In this document: one piece after another, positions 1 through 8,509 of the stretch
Numbering within the stretch: the stretch's first letter is position 1
Layout: the number at the start of each line of letters is the position of its first letter
From: Strigamia acuminata
Lineage: Eukaryota > Arthropoda > Chilopoda > Geophilomorpha > Linotaeniidae
Assembly (NCBI GenBank): GCA_949358305.1
Contig: OX442322.1
Span: 6,822,001 to 6,882,000, forward strand
Reading direction: 5' to 3'
DNA: 60,000 bases
Program-made: the position numbers and the translations under genes
Notes under the pieces: generated by a model
Told to the model about the DNA's origin: nothing
What the model saw: the letters and a program-made list of their open reading frames with translations, nothing else
Database searches by the model: none

Positions 1-1554
1 TTTAATGATACACAACGTTCTCCTCAAAAGGAACATTGGGATAATGCCATGGACGATGAGATCGGCACCATGACTGACCGAGGAGTATGGGAACTCTGTG
101 AACCTCCGCCTAGTCATGTTAAGCCTGTGACCTGTCGGTGGGTCTACACAATTAAAGATCATGCAGACAGAGTCACCACACGTTACAAAGCTCGATTGGT
201 GGCCCGTGGTTTCACTCAAGTTTACGGTGACACCTATGATGAGGTTTTCTCACCGGTGGTTGATTTTTCCATCGTGCGATTCCTCTTTACGCTCCTCGTT
301 GGGATGTTAGGCTGGGCACATGTGCAGATTGACGTGAAATGCGCTTACCTTTACGCTAATCTTCGTGAGACTATCTTTATGACTCAACCACAAGGCTATA
401 TAAAAGCCGGTCAGGAACACCTTCTCTGCAGACTGATTAAAGCCATCTACGGACTCCACCAGTCTGGTCGTGAATGGAATTCTGAGCTGGACCAGGTTCT
501 TCGGAAACTCGGTTTCGTGGGACTTGATTGGTGTAATTGCGTGTACAAGTTGGGCAATGACGTCATCATTATCGTCTACGTTGATGACATGGTTATTTTC
601 AGAAGGACTTTAAAGTGCGCTATGGATGCCATCTCCCTTATACAGAAGCATTTCGACTTAGTAATTTTGGGTGAAACTCGAAAACTGCTTGGCATCCAAT
701 TTGAGTTCTTTGGAAAAGTTGGCATCCAGATTCATCAACATGTGCTCATTACAAAGATATTGACCCAGTTCAACTCCTTTGGTACATCTTTTCAAACATC
801 TCCTATTGTTAAGTCAACCGTACTCACCAAGAGAGACTGTCCACAAACGCTTTTTGAAGTTGAGGAAATGAAAGGAATCTCATTTCGCAGCTTGCTTGGA
901 TCCCTCTCCTTCTTAGCCTCACGCACTAGGCCAGACATTGCTTATGCTGTGAACGTTATCAGCCAGTTCCAAGCAAATCCTGGTATGGCACACTGGAAAG
1001 TTCTATTGGACTTATTAGCCTATGTCAGATACACCAAGCATTATAATCTTGTTCTGACACAGGATAGTCAACCTCTTTTGTGTGCCTACGCAGATGCCGA
1101 CTACGCCAACAACCGAGATGATCGAGTTTCCATTGGAGGGACAGTCATCACTTTGGGGAATTCTATCATATCGTGGCGAGCTTTCAAGCAAAAATCTGTC
1201 GCCTTGTCTACGATGGAGTCGGAGTATGGAGCACTTGCAGAGACAGTTAAAGACTTCATTTGGCTACAACGTGTACTCCGAGAAGTCTTACCGTCTGAAA
1301 GCAATGTGAATTCATCCACAGTGTTTTGTGATAACACTTCGACGATCGACTTCACAAAATCTTGTATCGAGAACCGTCGCACAAAACATATAGACATTAA
1401 ATATCATTTTGTGCGTGCTCTTGTGAAGGATGAAACCATTTGCATTAAATACGTCGATACTCATGAAAACCCGGCCGATGTTATGACTAAAGCCATAGAT
1501 AGATCTGATTTATTATGTTTTTGTGTGAGGTATATGTGCATTAGTAAGAATTGA
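1..1554 (+). CDS. pol: COP-1 copia-type Pol, C-terminal part (reverse transcriptase + RNase H)
   Basis: The frame is open from the first base of the window to a TGA at 1552-1554, so the 5' end lies outside. The start of the visible part carries the HWDNAM..E motif of the copia RT lead-in. The RVT_2-type reverse transcriptase follows, with FSPVVDF, QIDVKCAYLYA (first catalytic Asp), IYGLHQSGREW and the active site YVDDMVIF. Copia RNase H comes next, with AYADADYA, STMESEY and FCDNTSTID, ending in the TKHIDIKYHFVR and NPADVMTKA motifs. No frameshift or internal stop is visible and the catalytic residues are present. It should copy element RNA in a cytoplasmic virus-like particle. Gag, protease and integrase would lie upstream of the window. 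COP-1's own 3' LTR is split by COP-2. Confidence 0.93.
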   Translation, partial: FNDTQRSPQKEHWDNAMDDEIGTMTDRGVWELCEPPPSHVKPVTCRWVYTIKDHADRVTTRYKARLVARGFTQVYGDTYDEVFSPVVDFSIVRFLFTLLVGMLGWAHVQIDVKCAYLYANLRETIFMTQPQGYIKAGQEHLLCRLIKAIYGLHQSGREWNSELDQVLRKLGFVGLDWCNCVYKLGNDVIIIVYVDDMVIFRRTLKCAMDAISLIQKHFDLVILGETRKLLGIQFEFFGKVGIQIHQHVLITKILTQFNSFGTSFQTSPIVKSTVLTKRDCPQTLFEVEEMKGISFRSLLGSLSFLASRTRPDIAYAVNVISQFQANPGMAHWKVLLDLLAYVRYTKHYNLVLTQDSQPLLCAYADADYANNRDDRVSIGGTVITLGNSIISWRAFKQKSVALSTMESEYGALAETVKDFIWLQRVLREVLPSESNVNSSTVFCDNTSTIDFTKSCIENRRTKHIDIKYHFVRALVKDETICIKYVDTHENPADVMTKAIDRSDLLCFCVRYMCISKN

Positions 1555-1592
1555 TATTTTTCTCCTTTCTTTAACAATATGAGGGGGCCGCT

Positions 1593-1616
1593 TGTTAATC
1601 TTAGACATGTATATAC
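1593..1616 (+). mobile_element. COP-1 3' LTR, first 24 bp (interrupted by COP-2)
   Basis: A purine tract (ATGAGGGGGCCG, about 1579-1590) lies 25 bp after the pol stop, followed by TGTTAATC at 1593, a typical polypurine-tract/LTR junction. The LTR is cut at 1616 by COP-2. The last five bases, TATAC (1612-1616), recur at 22164-22168, where this LTR resumes. Confidence 0.75.
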
Positions 1617-1800
1617 TGTTGGATTGATGTTTTGCTGTTTGTCCCCGTGCGCGCGTGTGAAGTTTAATGCACCTTTACGGCTTAGTGCATTTGATGTGTT
1701 ATTGCTTCTAGACCTGTTCATGTGATCGGTCAATCCTGGTTTTTATTCAATGCGTGTTACGGTACCGCGACCAATCATTATTTGCGATAACACATCTCAC
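1617..1800 (+). repeat. COP-2 5' LTR, left piece
   Basis: 184 bp starting TGTTGGATTGATG, nearly identical to the first 184 bp of the 3' LTR at 21694. It breaks off after CTCAC (1796-1800), where COP-3 begins with TGTTGGTCT. CTCAC is repeated at 19406-19410, where the LTR resumes. Confidence 0.92.
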
Positions 1801-2286
1801 TGTTGGTCTAAAGACCGTGTTTTTATCGATGAATATGTTTATACTTTGTTGATTTCGATGTTATAGTTGATTTTATGCTGTCTCGTATGTAATTCCATAC
1901 CTCCGTTACACTATCCTATGATTTGTTCTTGATTTCAATGATTTGTTCACACCTAATGTTAATTTCCGGCACCAGAGTGCCACCATCACTGTTATCCGAA
2001 TCCAAGATGGCGACACACACAGCCGTGTGTGTTTCTGCTGATTTTCATCCAAAATTGGACACTTTTGTAAAGTATTATGTTTATATTAAATTCCTTTTAT
2101 TCTTTTAAACATTGTCGTTCATTTGGTGCACATTTCAGTGCATTTACAGTGCATATAAGCGACCTTACGTCGCGCACTTTGTCCGCACACGATACGGATC
2201 GTATCGTCGCCGTCCGCGCGTGTAGCGCGGCTCCATTCACGCTTCCAATTGGTTCACACCGATATTTTGCGCATTCTCTGTCTACA
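1801..2286 (+). repeat. COP-3 5' LTR
   Basis: 486 bp, TGTTGGTCTAAAGACC to TCTGTCTACA. It contains a CCAAGATGGCG motif (2003-2013), a TATA-like ATATAAG just before 2159, and a hairpin at 2159-2173. The last 60 bp recur at 19346-19405 with two transitions. The start resembles the COP-6 (TGTTGGTCTGAAGACC) and COP-8 (TGTTGGTCTAAAATG) LTRs, so these are related families. Confidence 0.9.
2159..2173 (+). promoter_or_regulatory. Hairpin immediately downstream of COP-3 TATA box
   Basis: GCGAC-CTTAC-GTCGC, a perfect 5-bp stem with a 5-nt loop, directly after CATATAAG. The same hairpin with different but pairing bases sits at the same place in the COP-8 and COP-6 LTRs. It probably lies at or near the RNA 5' end. 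Confidence 0.6.
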
Positions 2287-2287
2287 T

Positions 2288-2305
2288 TGGTAGCAGAGGA
2301 TGGTT
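2288..2305 (+). other. COP-3 primer-binding site (initiator tRNA-Met)
   Basis: TGGTAGCAGAGGATGGTT begins two bases after the LTR end. It is complementary to the 3' 18 nt, including CCA, of animal initiator tRNA-Met. This is a 3'-terminal primer, unlike Drosophila copia, which uses an internal tRNA-iMet fragment. Confidence 0.9.
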
Positions 2306-3187
2306 GTTGGCTGAACAACCACTCCATTTACCTAATTTTCGACGCATTTTTCGCAAAATTCGCGAATTTGCGCCGATATTTCTATTTTCAGTTTTTCGGC
2401 CGCCATTTTGTCCTGTATTTCGTTTCGCCTACGCCGACGACGTTCTACCGACGTTCACAGACGACCAGGGTCGTCTATCACATCATCATCTGCCTAATTT
2501 TCTCCGAAATTCCGCGGGATTCGCGAATTTCGAGAGAAACCTTTTATATTTGCAGATTTTTCGCCGATTTTCCGTTCGTCAACGTCGAAGAGACGTTTAA
2601 CATCGAGAAACGGATCGAATTCCGCTGTGTCTTACCCCGGTGTATGCACAGTATCGACGATTTTGATTTGTTAGCGACGATTTTGCACTTTTCTTGCGAA
2701 GAGCCTCATTTAATGAGAAGAATTTGGGTTTTCGAGCCCAAATTGCGCTTTTTCTCCGGTTTTTTCGAGAAAAACCGCGCCGTGCCCTCATTTGCACGAG
2801 AAATTGCAACAGCAATCGATTCATCTATTTCTCCTTCTTCGTATTTACCTTTGTTAGTATTAAGAGGGGATTTTGGTGGGACATTTAGAATCCTCAACGC
2901 CCTACGTTCGATTCCGAACACCGCGTTGTTGTATTCTGTGACAAGGCTGAGCCCTGCGCCACCCGACACTCCCGTGACCCCAGGTGGTCGTAAAGGACGT
3001 CGGGGGGACACTTGTCACAGGTTGTCAGTCGATTGCAGCATCGACTCCCAATTTTGGTCTTCCGCTTCGAACAACGGGGGATCAGTGAAGTGCAGTGCTA
3101 CGGATTGTGAACAGTTTTGTGCGACGAGTCAGTACCACTTTCTGAGCTTTTGTGTTCTCCGCGTCGTGTCCCGTCTAGCGATTTACG
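2306..3187 (+). other. COP-3 untranslated leader
   Basis: About 880 nt between the primer-binding site and the gag ATG at 3188. It contains a perfect 14-bp palindrome, AAATTCGCGAATTT (2356-2369), also found at the same place in the COP-7 leader. A stop-free frame runs from the LTR through the primer-binding site into this leader, but it spans non-coding signals and looks like chance. Confidence 0.6.
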
Positions 3188-3408
3188 ATGCAGAAAGCGG
3201 CCAATTCGAACACTTTGATCCCGATTCTCGGCGTCGGCAACTATGAGGAGTGGCGGTTGTCGATGCAATTTTTGCTCAAATCTGAGGGGCTCTGGAGGCA
3301 CGTGACGGAGGACAAGGAAGCGGAGCACATTGCCACGTTGACGCCCAAGGAGTTGGACCGTTTCATGACAAAGAAAGACAAGGCCCTCGGCCATATTTAC
3401 ATTCATGT
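3188..3408 (+). pseudogene. gag: COP-3 gag, N-terminal piece (split by GYP-1)
   Basis: Starts at ATG 3188. The first ~74 residues include the NYEEWRLSMQ..L block typical of the copia Gag (UBN2/DUF4219-like) N-terminus, where a short peptide precedes a Trp motif. The frame is interrupted after KALGHIYIHV by GYP-1, inserted at 3409 with TSD ATGT (3405-3408). The sequence resumes at 17786 and the codons align when the element and one TSD copy are ignored. In its present state no full Gag can be made. Confidence 0.85.
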
Positions 3409-3728
3409 TGTGATGATTACAAATCCGTATTTATCAATGTTCACAATAGATGGCGCTGTTTACCAAAACGCGCGTAATTCAAACTCGATAAAACTAAAAA
3501 GTGTGATAAATAATTATTTAGACACGGTAAATAAAATATAACTATTTTATTTGACATAAACTAAAGTATTATTTACTTGACAATGTTGATTCTATCGAAT
3601 CAATATCCACGTTACTTACTTGTCGAAGGGAACCAATCGGACCCTTCCGGACCCCAACTGGGCCCATCTGGACATAGTCATATATTAGGTCCGGACTAGT
3701 GACCCACGAATCCGCCGATTCGTACGCT

Positions 3729-3780
3729 GATTGGTTGTCGCCAATCTAGTAGTTCTACAGAACTATATAAGCTCCAGTTT
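3729..3780 (+). promoter_or_regulatory. GYP-1 LTR core promoter: inverted CCAAT pair plus TATA box
   Basis: GATTGG (3729-3734), a 6-nt spacer, and CCAATC (3741-3746) form a perfect inverted repeat about 28 nt before TATATAA (3774-3780). The same arrangement is in the 3' LTR (TATATAA at 16383-16389) and, with one CCAAT arm changed, in the solo LTR. Confidence 0.65.
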
Positions 3781-4337
3781 CCACCCACTCACCCCCGTGG
3801 CTTGATAACTGAACTTGTATATTGTCTGTAGTTGAATTGTTATCGTTTGATTTCATTATTCTCTATCGACACATCAGGCCACCTCAGCTCTCCACAGTTA
3901 GTATTCATTACTATTTTGTTATTGCTGTTGTAGGGCTATTTCGGGAAGGCTAACTCCGGTAATAGACATGCATCCGCATGAAATGGCCCCGTAACGTTAG
4001 CCAGCTGTTCTACGGGACAGTAGGACTTCGTACGGTGGCTTAATATAACGGTCGTATACAGTACGACCTTGCTAAATGAAAGTAGGTCCCTCAGCTAACT
4101 GGCCTCAGTCCGCTGCAGGATGGCTGTTGTAAATAGCCCTCGCAGGTTCCTGTCTTTCTGCGATCAGTCCTTCCGCACGTTAAAAGTCGGTAAAGGCCTA
4201 ATACACAGGTAACACGCCGGGTTGGTAGCCCGTGAGTAATATCTTCAAGATGTTGCGATAAATAACTACCTGGATAATGGTAATCCAACGGCAGTGGCCA
4301 AATAATATTTTACCCGGTGCTCGATCATTGGATCCCG

Positions 4338-4692
4338 CCATCGTAAGGCATGCTGGCGGAGTCAAATCCTCCCGCGATGGTTCTCTCGACCGTCGTGACG
4401 GTCCCCGCCCCATCGTACCCTCCGGGTTAGTAACCCGTGAACAGGAGTTGAACAACACTGTGTTAAACAAATTACTCGGGCATTGGTAATCCTGTATTGG
4501 CAATATCTTTTAAACCCGGTAAGTCCATAGAAATGTTTACCTGGTGGTTGGTACCACCGATAGCGACTTAAAGCGTACAATTAAATACTCGGCGCCTGAT
4601 CACGAGATCTTGTCGTCGTAAGGCATGCTGGCGGATGGAGTCTCAACAACTCCCGCGACGTTCTCTCAATTGTCGTGACGGTCCCCGCCCAA
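4338..4692 (+). repeat. Two degenerate ~75-bp repeat units inside the GYP-1 LTR
   Basis: Both units contain GTAAGGCATGCTGGCGGA, then a CTCCCGCGA block, TTCTCTC, and GTCGTGACGGTCCCCGCCC. They lie about 270 bp apart (about 4338-4411 and 4611-4692). GTCGTGAC forms a short inverted repeat. The pair is kept in the 3' LTR (about 16965-17042 and 17238-17319) and in the diverged solo LTR, which suggests a kept structural or regulatory role. Confidence 0.7.
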
Positions 4693-5157
4693 TCAATATT
4701 TATACAACAATTCATTTGTTGTATTCCACTAATCATTTTACTTTTATTCATTTGAAACAATGGAATATTCTGCCGAATATTCCTGTTTATGCGAAGGACT
4801 CCTCGCATATTTAGATAATCGATGCTGCGGACCAAATACGTCTCCGTAGCGATATTTGTGACGATGCCGCAAGTCAGCCGTATCCCTCTGGCTTCGCCCG
4901 GATCCTCAACCAGTTGATGCCGCCCGTTTACACGCGTCCAGAACCCATCTTTGTTATTGATTAATATTTAATAATAAATATGTTATATCACACTAAAACT
5001 GTAAGTTATTTTCTGCTTGATCGCATAGTCATGTTTGTAAGGGCTTCCGTAGCTTATCTCGGTTAGGTTGTTGCTAAACTTAGCAACGTCTTGTATAAAC
5101 CGAATTATCTATCCCAAAAGGACTAATAAATTAGCCCAAAAGTAGAATCGTCACAAG

Positions 5158-5175
5158 TGGAGGTTCTACCGAGAT
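5158..5175 (+). other. GYP-1 primer-binding site (tRNA-Gln)
   Basis: TGGAGGTTCTACCGAGAT starts three bases after the LTR end. It is complementary to a tRNA 3' end reading ATCTCGGTAGAACCT-CCA, which fits animal tRNA-Gln (I recall one mismatch to the vertebrate form). GYP-4 uses the same primer. Confidence 0.8.
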
Positions 5176-6262
5176 AGGCTGCCAAATTTTAAATAAAATT
5201 TGAAGTTTTGCATGTCTATGATGAATTCGAGTAGTGTAACGTTTATGGTGATTTTTGTGTGTAAAATAAATTTCGTTTGAGATTTATAAGTGTTTAATAT
5301 ATTTTATTTTTTTTGAAAAGGCAATAAGTGTAACTCACTTTGTTCTTTATTCTCCACTGTGGAAATTATACGTTTTAACAAAATAATAATTTCTACCGCG
5401 TGGTCAGGCCTAAAGGCCCAACCCCGAGAATGGGAGTCTTGCCCGAACTTGTTGAAGTTGGTTCCGCCCGGGTAACGTCATTTTGTCATCGACAATCGGA
5501 CAAAACCACGCGGTCGGGCCTAATTTTGAAAAGTTGACTTTTTAATGGAATTCTTAAAGAATTCTATCAATTTAACAGTTGTTTTAATTTTTAGAATATT
5601 CTTTCACATATATTTTGCTTGAGACCTCAAGTTAAACCTAAATTTATTTGCCTAAATAAATAGAAGGAAAATTGACATTTTTCGAAGGAATTAAAATTTA
5701 TATTTTATTTCAAAATGGTTTACCTTATTTTTAAAATGTAGATTACATTAGAATGTTGGTTAAAAAACGTGATTTCAAGGCGTTGGAATCAAATTTTACG
5801 AATGGAGTACCGTTCGAATTTTAGCAAAGAAAATTTCTCATTGTTGTGTTGCCTAGCAACCAGGTTGTGCAGAAAAGCCGTCGATTCAAAAGATTTGACG
5901 CGCTTTATTAAAAATGTGGGTTTTAATACTTTAAAATTCTCATGGAATGGTCATTTTTATTAAATAAATTTGATAATATTTTAGAGTACTTTGAAAATTA
6001 TCCATATTGTTTGGGACTACGTCATAACCCTGAAATCTGACCAGATTAAGGTTCCACGAACTTAGTGATTTCCACCAATCTCGGATGAGATTGGACTCTC
6101 GCGAGATTAGCGTTGATACTTGACCAATCAGAGAGGTGTCTTGAAGTATCCATACTTCCTTTCGAATAGTGTGACCACTGCTTCGTTTGCAACCCTCCTG
6201 AACGTTTGCAACTTCATCGTTATCTCTCAGACTTAGGAAATTTTCTTAGTTTAAGTTTAGTT
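5176..6262 (+). other. GYP-1 leader with nested inverted repeats
   Basis: About 1.1 kb before gag, without a convincing gene. CCGCGTGGT (5396-5404) pairs perfectly with ACCACGCGG (5505-5513), and TTTTGTC pairs with GACAAAA inside that span. This is a possible packaging or dimerisation structure. Confidence 0.55.
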
Positions 6263-8509
6263 ATGACTAATAACCAGCATCACATGAACACCCGTGGTAA
6301 GGAAAGAACTTGTTTGACCGGTGGAATGAATCTATCCGGGTTTATACCTGTTCCTAATGGAACTGAAGAAGTGGAAAACCACGCGGTCCATAATGGCGTT
6401 TCAAATGAAACAGCCGGACCATCTGGAGAGAATAGGGCTCCACGTGAACCTACTCCGCCTGGAGAAGAGGAATGCATTCCTGAAGGTTCTCATTTAGGCC
6501 GAGGCGGTCTATTATTTTGTCAGGATCACGGTTTGAATCCAAACCAATTTAGATCTTTGACCGAAGTGTTAGATTTTGTACACGCGCAACGTGCTACGTC
6601 GGAGCAACCTAATTCCCCAGCCAGCCAAAGATTAAATAATTTTAGTCCCACTCCTTCGACGCCTATTTCTAGATATAGAAATAAAAATGTACAACCTCCT
6701 CGTCAAGATCAGTCGAATTTGACACCAGGAGATTTTAATCGTGCTTTCCAACAACGATTACGAGCGAATAACTTCGCTCGCAACCAACAAAGAGGATTTA
6801 CAAATCCAGAGAACTTTGAGAATACGTTCAACAGAGCGAATTTGGGTCCGCCTAATATGGCCAACCCTAATCCAAGTTTTCTAAACGGATCAAATAGTTG
6901 TCCGAATCTCGCTGGAAATTTGAACCCAAATTCAGGTGTGACAAGAGGACCAAACCGCCGTTTTGACCCAAATTCTAGATTTGCAAACAATTCTAGTCCA
7001 GTACCTAACATGCAAAGGGGTCCCCCAGTTCCTCCAAACTCGAATAACCCAAATAATCCGAATGATTTAAATAATCCTTCTACTGGAACTCCAGGAAATT
7101 CAAATAACTATTTGAATCGAGGTACGCCAGGTAATTCGAACTATCGTCCGAATTTTGGTAATCAAGAAAGTTCGAACAATCGTCCGAATTTTGACAATCA
7201 GGGTAATTCTAATAATCATTCGAATTATGGGAACCGAGGCAATTCGAATAACCATTCGAACTTTGGTAACCACAGCAGGTCAAATCAAGGAGGGTCGAAT
7301 AATTTCAACCCTAATAGTGGTGGCTCAAGTCAAAATAACTCGAGTCAACCAAATAATGGCGGGTCGTCAAACGACAACTCGCGGCCCCCCAGTAGCTTTG
7401 GAATGACGGCTGATGACCTCGCGTCAATTGCCACGACCATGCACAAGTTGATGCAGGCAGGAAAAAGTTCCGCCACTGTCCCTCAAACTAACTGTTTGAA
7501 ACCACCAGATATCCCTGTATTCTCCGGAAAAGCAGAAGAAAGCGAACGCTTTCTCAATATTGTAAAAAATGTCGCTTTCCTGCGAAACATGTCACTCGAT
7601 GACATGCTTGTTAAAGGCGTGGCCGGTTATTTAACCGAGCAAGCGCATGGTTGGTTTCATGAAAGGAGAGAAGATTTCATATCTTGGGAAGTATTTGAAC
7701 AGGCGTTCAAAGAACGGTTTGTAGCCACTCGACAAGAGCGGACGAACCAACTAACTAAGTTGAAACAACTGGAAACAGAAAGTCTTTACGACTTTATGCA
7801 CAAATATTACCAGTTATGGATATTACAAGACAGTCTTGATGCAAAAGGGGCTGGTTGTCTTTTTATCGGGAGTGTAACTCCTGCTAATGATTTGCTTTTG
7901 CATACGCAAGGCATAGCGGATTTGCCTCTGACAGAGATTTATACCGTTATAACAAAAAATAAAGGCTTGTACAGTCGTACAGCTAATGGAGCAAGGGAAA
8001 ATATTTCCAATCCAGTTATTTTCCCACCTCGGAAAACTGACATTCGTCCTCAGCCAAAGACAAAAGTTAAATCTTTAACTTTGGATTCACAAGAACAACT
8101 TAATATTTGTGAAGAAGAGTTACCTGAGGAATGCGAGGCCGTTTATTTAATAAATGGAGTAGTGGATCAGACCAGACGTGGTCAATTAGTTTGTTACCAC
8201 TGTAAGAAACCGGGACACATGCGTCGAGAATGTCCAGATTTAAAACCACGTGCAAATTTCAACTCTGAAGAGTTGCAAAAACGAAGTACGCCGGATTCCC
8301 CGACTGTGGATCCTACTTCTAAACGTCCTAATAATAGGTGGATAACTCAAGAAGTGTTGGATGCAACACTAGATGCTAAACTTGATGCGAAACTTAATAC
8401 TTTTGAAAATAAGTTACAAACTTCGCTGACCAACTCGTTGGCAGAAATGGTCAAGACTTTGATCAAGCCAGAATCTGCTGATTCAAGTGCGACTAGTTCA
8501 AAAAACTAG
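6263..8509 (+). CDS. gag: GYP-1 Gag (zinc-knuckle nucleocapsid protein)
   Basis: The open frame extends up to 6206 but the first ATG is at 6263, giving about 748 residues to the TAG at 8507-8509. Order: an N-terminal block with GLLFCQDHGLNPNQF (shared with the GYP-4 mini-Gag), a long Asn/Ser/Gly/Pro-rich region, a helical capsid-like region (from about KPPDIPVFSGKAEESERFL to the VFEQAFKERFVATRQERTNQL block, as in retrotransposon Gag families), a CCHC knuckle CYHCKKPGHMRREC, and a C-terminal predicted coiled coil with VLDATLDAKLDAKL. It should assemble the particle and bind element RNA. The middle contains 36-bp tandem repeats. It ends on AAC-TAG within a -1 frameshift signal. Confidence 0.93.
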   Translation: MTNNQHHMNTRGKERTCLTGGMNLSGFIPVPNGTEEVENHAVHNGVSNETAGPSGENRAPREPTPPGEEECIPEGSHLGRGGLLFCQDHGLNPNQFRSLTEVLDFVHAQRATSEQPNSPASQRLNNFSPTPSTPISRYRNKNVQPPRQDQSNLTPGDFNRAFQQRLRANNFARNQQRGFTNPENFENTFNRANLGPPNMANPNPSFLNGSNSCPNLAGNLNPNSGVTRGPNRRFDPNSRFANNSSPVPNMQRGPPVPPNSNNPNNPNDLNNPSTGTPGNSNNYLNRGTPGNSNYRPNFGNQESSNNRPNFDNQGNSNNHSNYGNRGNSNNHSNFGNHSRSNQGGSNNFNPNSGGSSQNNSSQPNNGGSSNDNSRPPSSFGMTADDLASIATTMHKLMQAGKSSATVPQTNCLKPPDIPVFSGKAEESERFLNIVKNVAFLRNMSLDDMLVKGVAGYLTEQAHGWFHERREDFISWEVFEQAFKERFVATRQERTNQLTKLKQLETESLYDFMHKYYQLWILQDSLDAKGAGCLFIGSVTPANDLLLHTQGIADLPLTEIYTVITKNKGLYSRTANGARENISNPVIFPPRKTDIRPQPKTKVKSLTLDSQEQLNICEEELPEECEAVYLINGVVDQTRRGQLVCYHCKKPGHMRRECPDLKPRANFNSEELQKRSTPDSPTVDPTSKRPNNRWITQEVLDATLDAKLDAKLNTFENKLQTSLTNSLAEMVKTLIKPESADSSATSSKN
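7139..7282 (+). repeat. Four 36-bp tandem repeats in GYP-1 gag
   Basis: Units at 7139-7174, 7175-7210, 7211-7246 and 7247-7282 encode 12-residue repeats of the type N-x-x-(P/S)-N-(F/Y)-(G/D)-N-x-x-x-S. They form part of a low-complexity Asn-rich linker. The units are degenerate, so the array is not a fresh expansion. Confidence 0.8.

Larger units (their letters stand above)
3409..5155 (+). repeat. GYP-1 5' LTR (1.75 kb)
   Basis: Begins TGTGATGATTAC and ends GAATCGTCACA. It holds an inverted CCAAT pair GATTGG/CCAATC (3729-3746), a TATA box TATATAA (3774-3780), and AATAAA at 4973-4978. About 1.2 kb between them is non-coding and includes two related ~75-bp units (about 4338-4411 and 4611-4692). 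The short ORFs in it have no sign of selection. The length is unusual for a gypsy LTR. Confidence 0.93.

Noticed and set aside
2077-3246. A 389-codon open frame through the COP-3 LTR, primer-binding site and leader
   Set aside because: It crosses the TATA/hairpin region and the tRNA primer site, overlaps the real gag start in another frame, and shows no domain. Most likely chance in a stop-poor stretch.
4091-4835. Repeated small minus-strand ORFs in the GYP-1 LTRs (also 16710-17461 and 52396-52596)
   Set aside because: They recur only because the LTR is duplicated. Reading frames break in the diverged solo LTR, so there is no sign of selection for protein.
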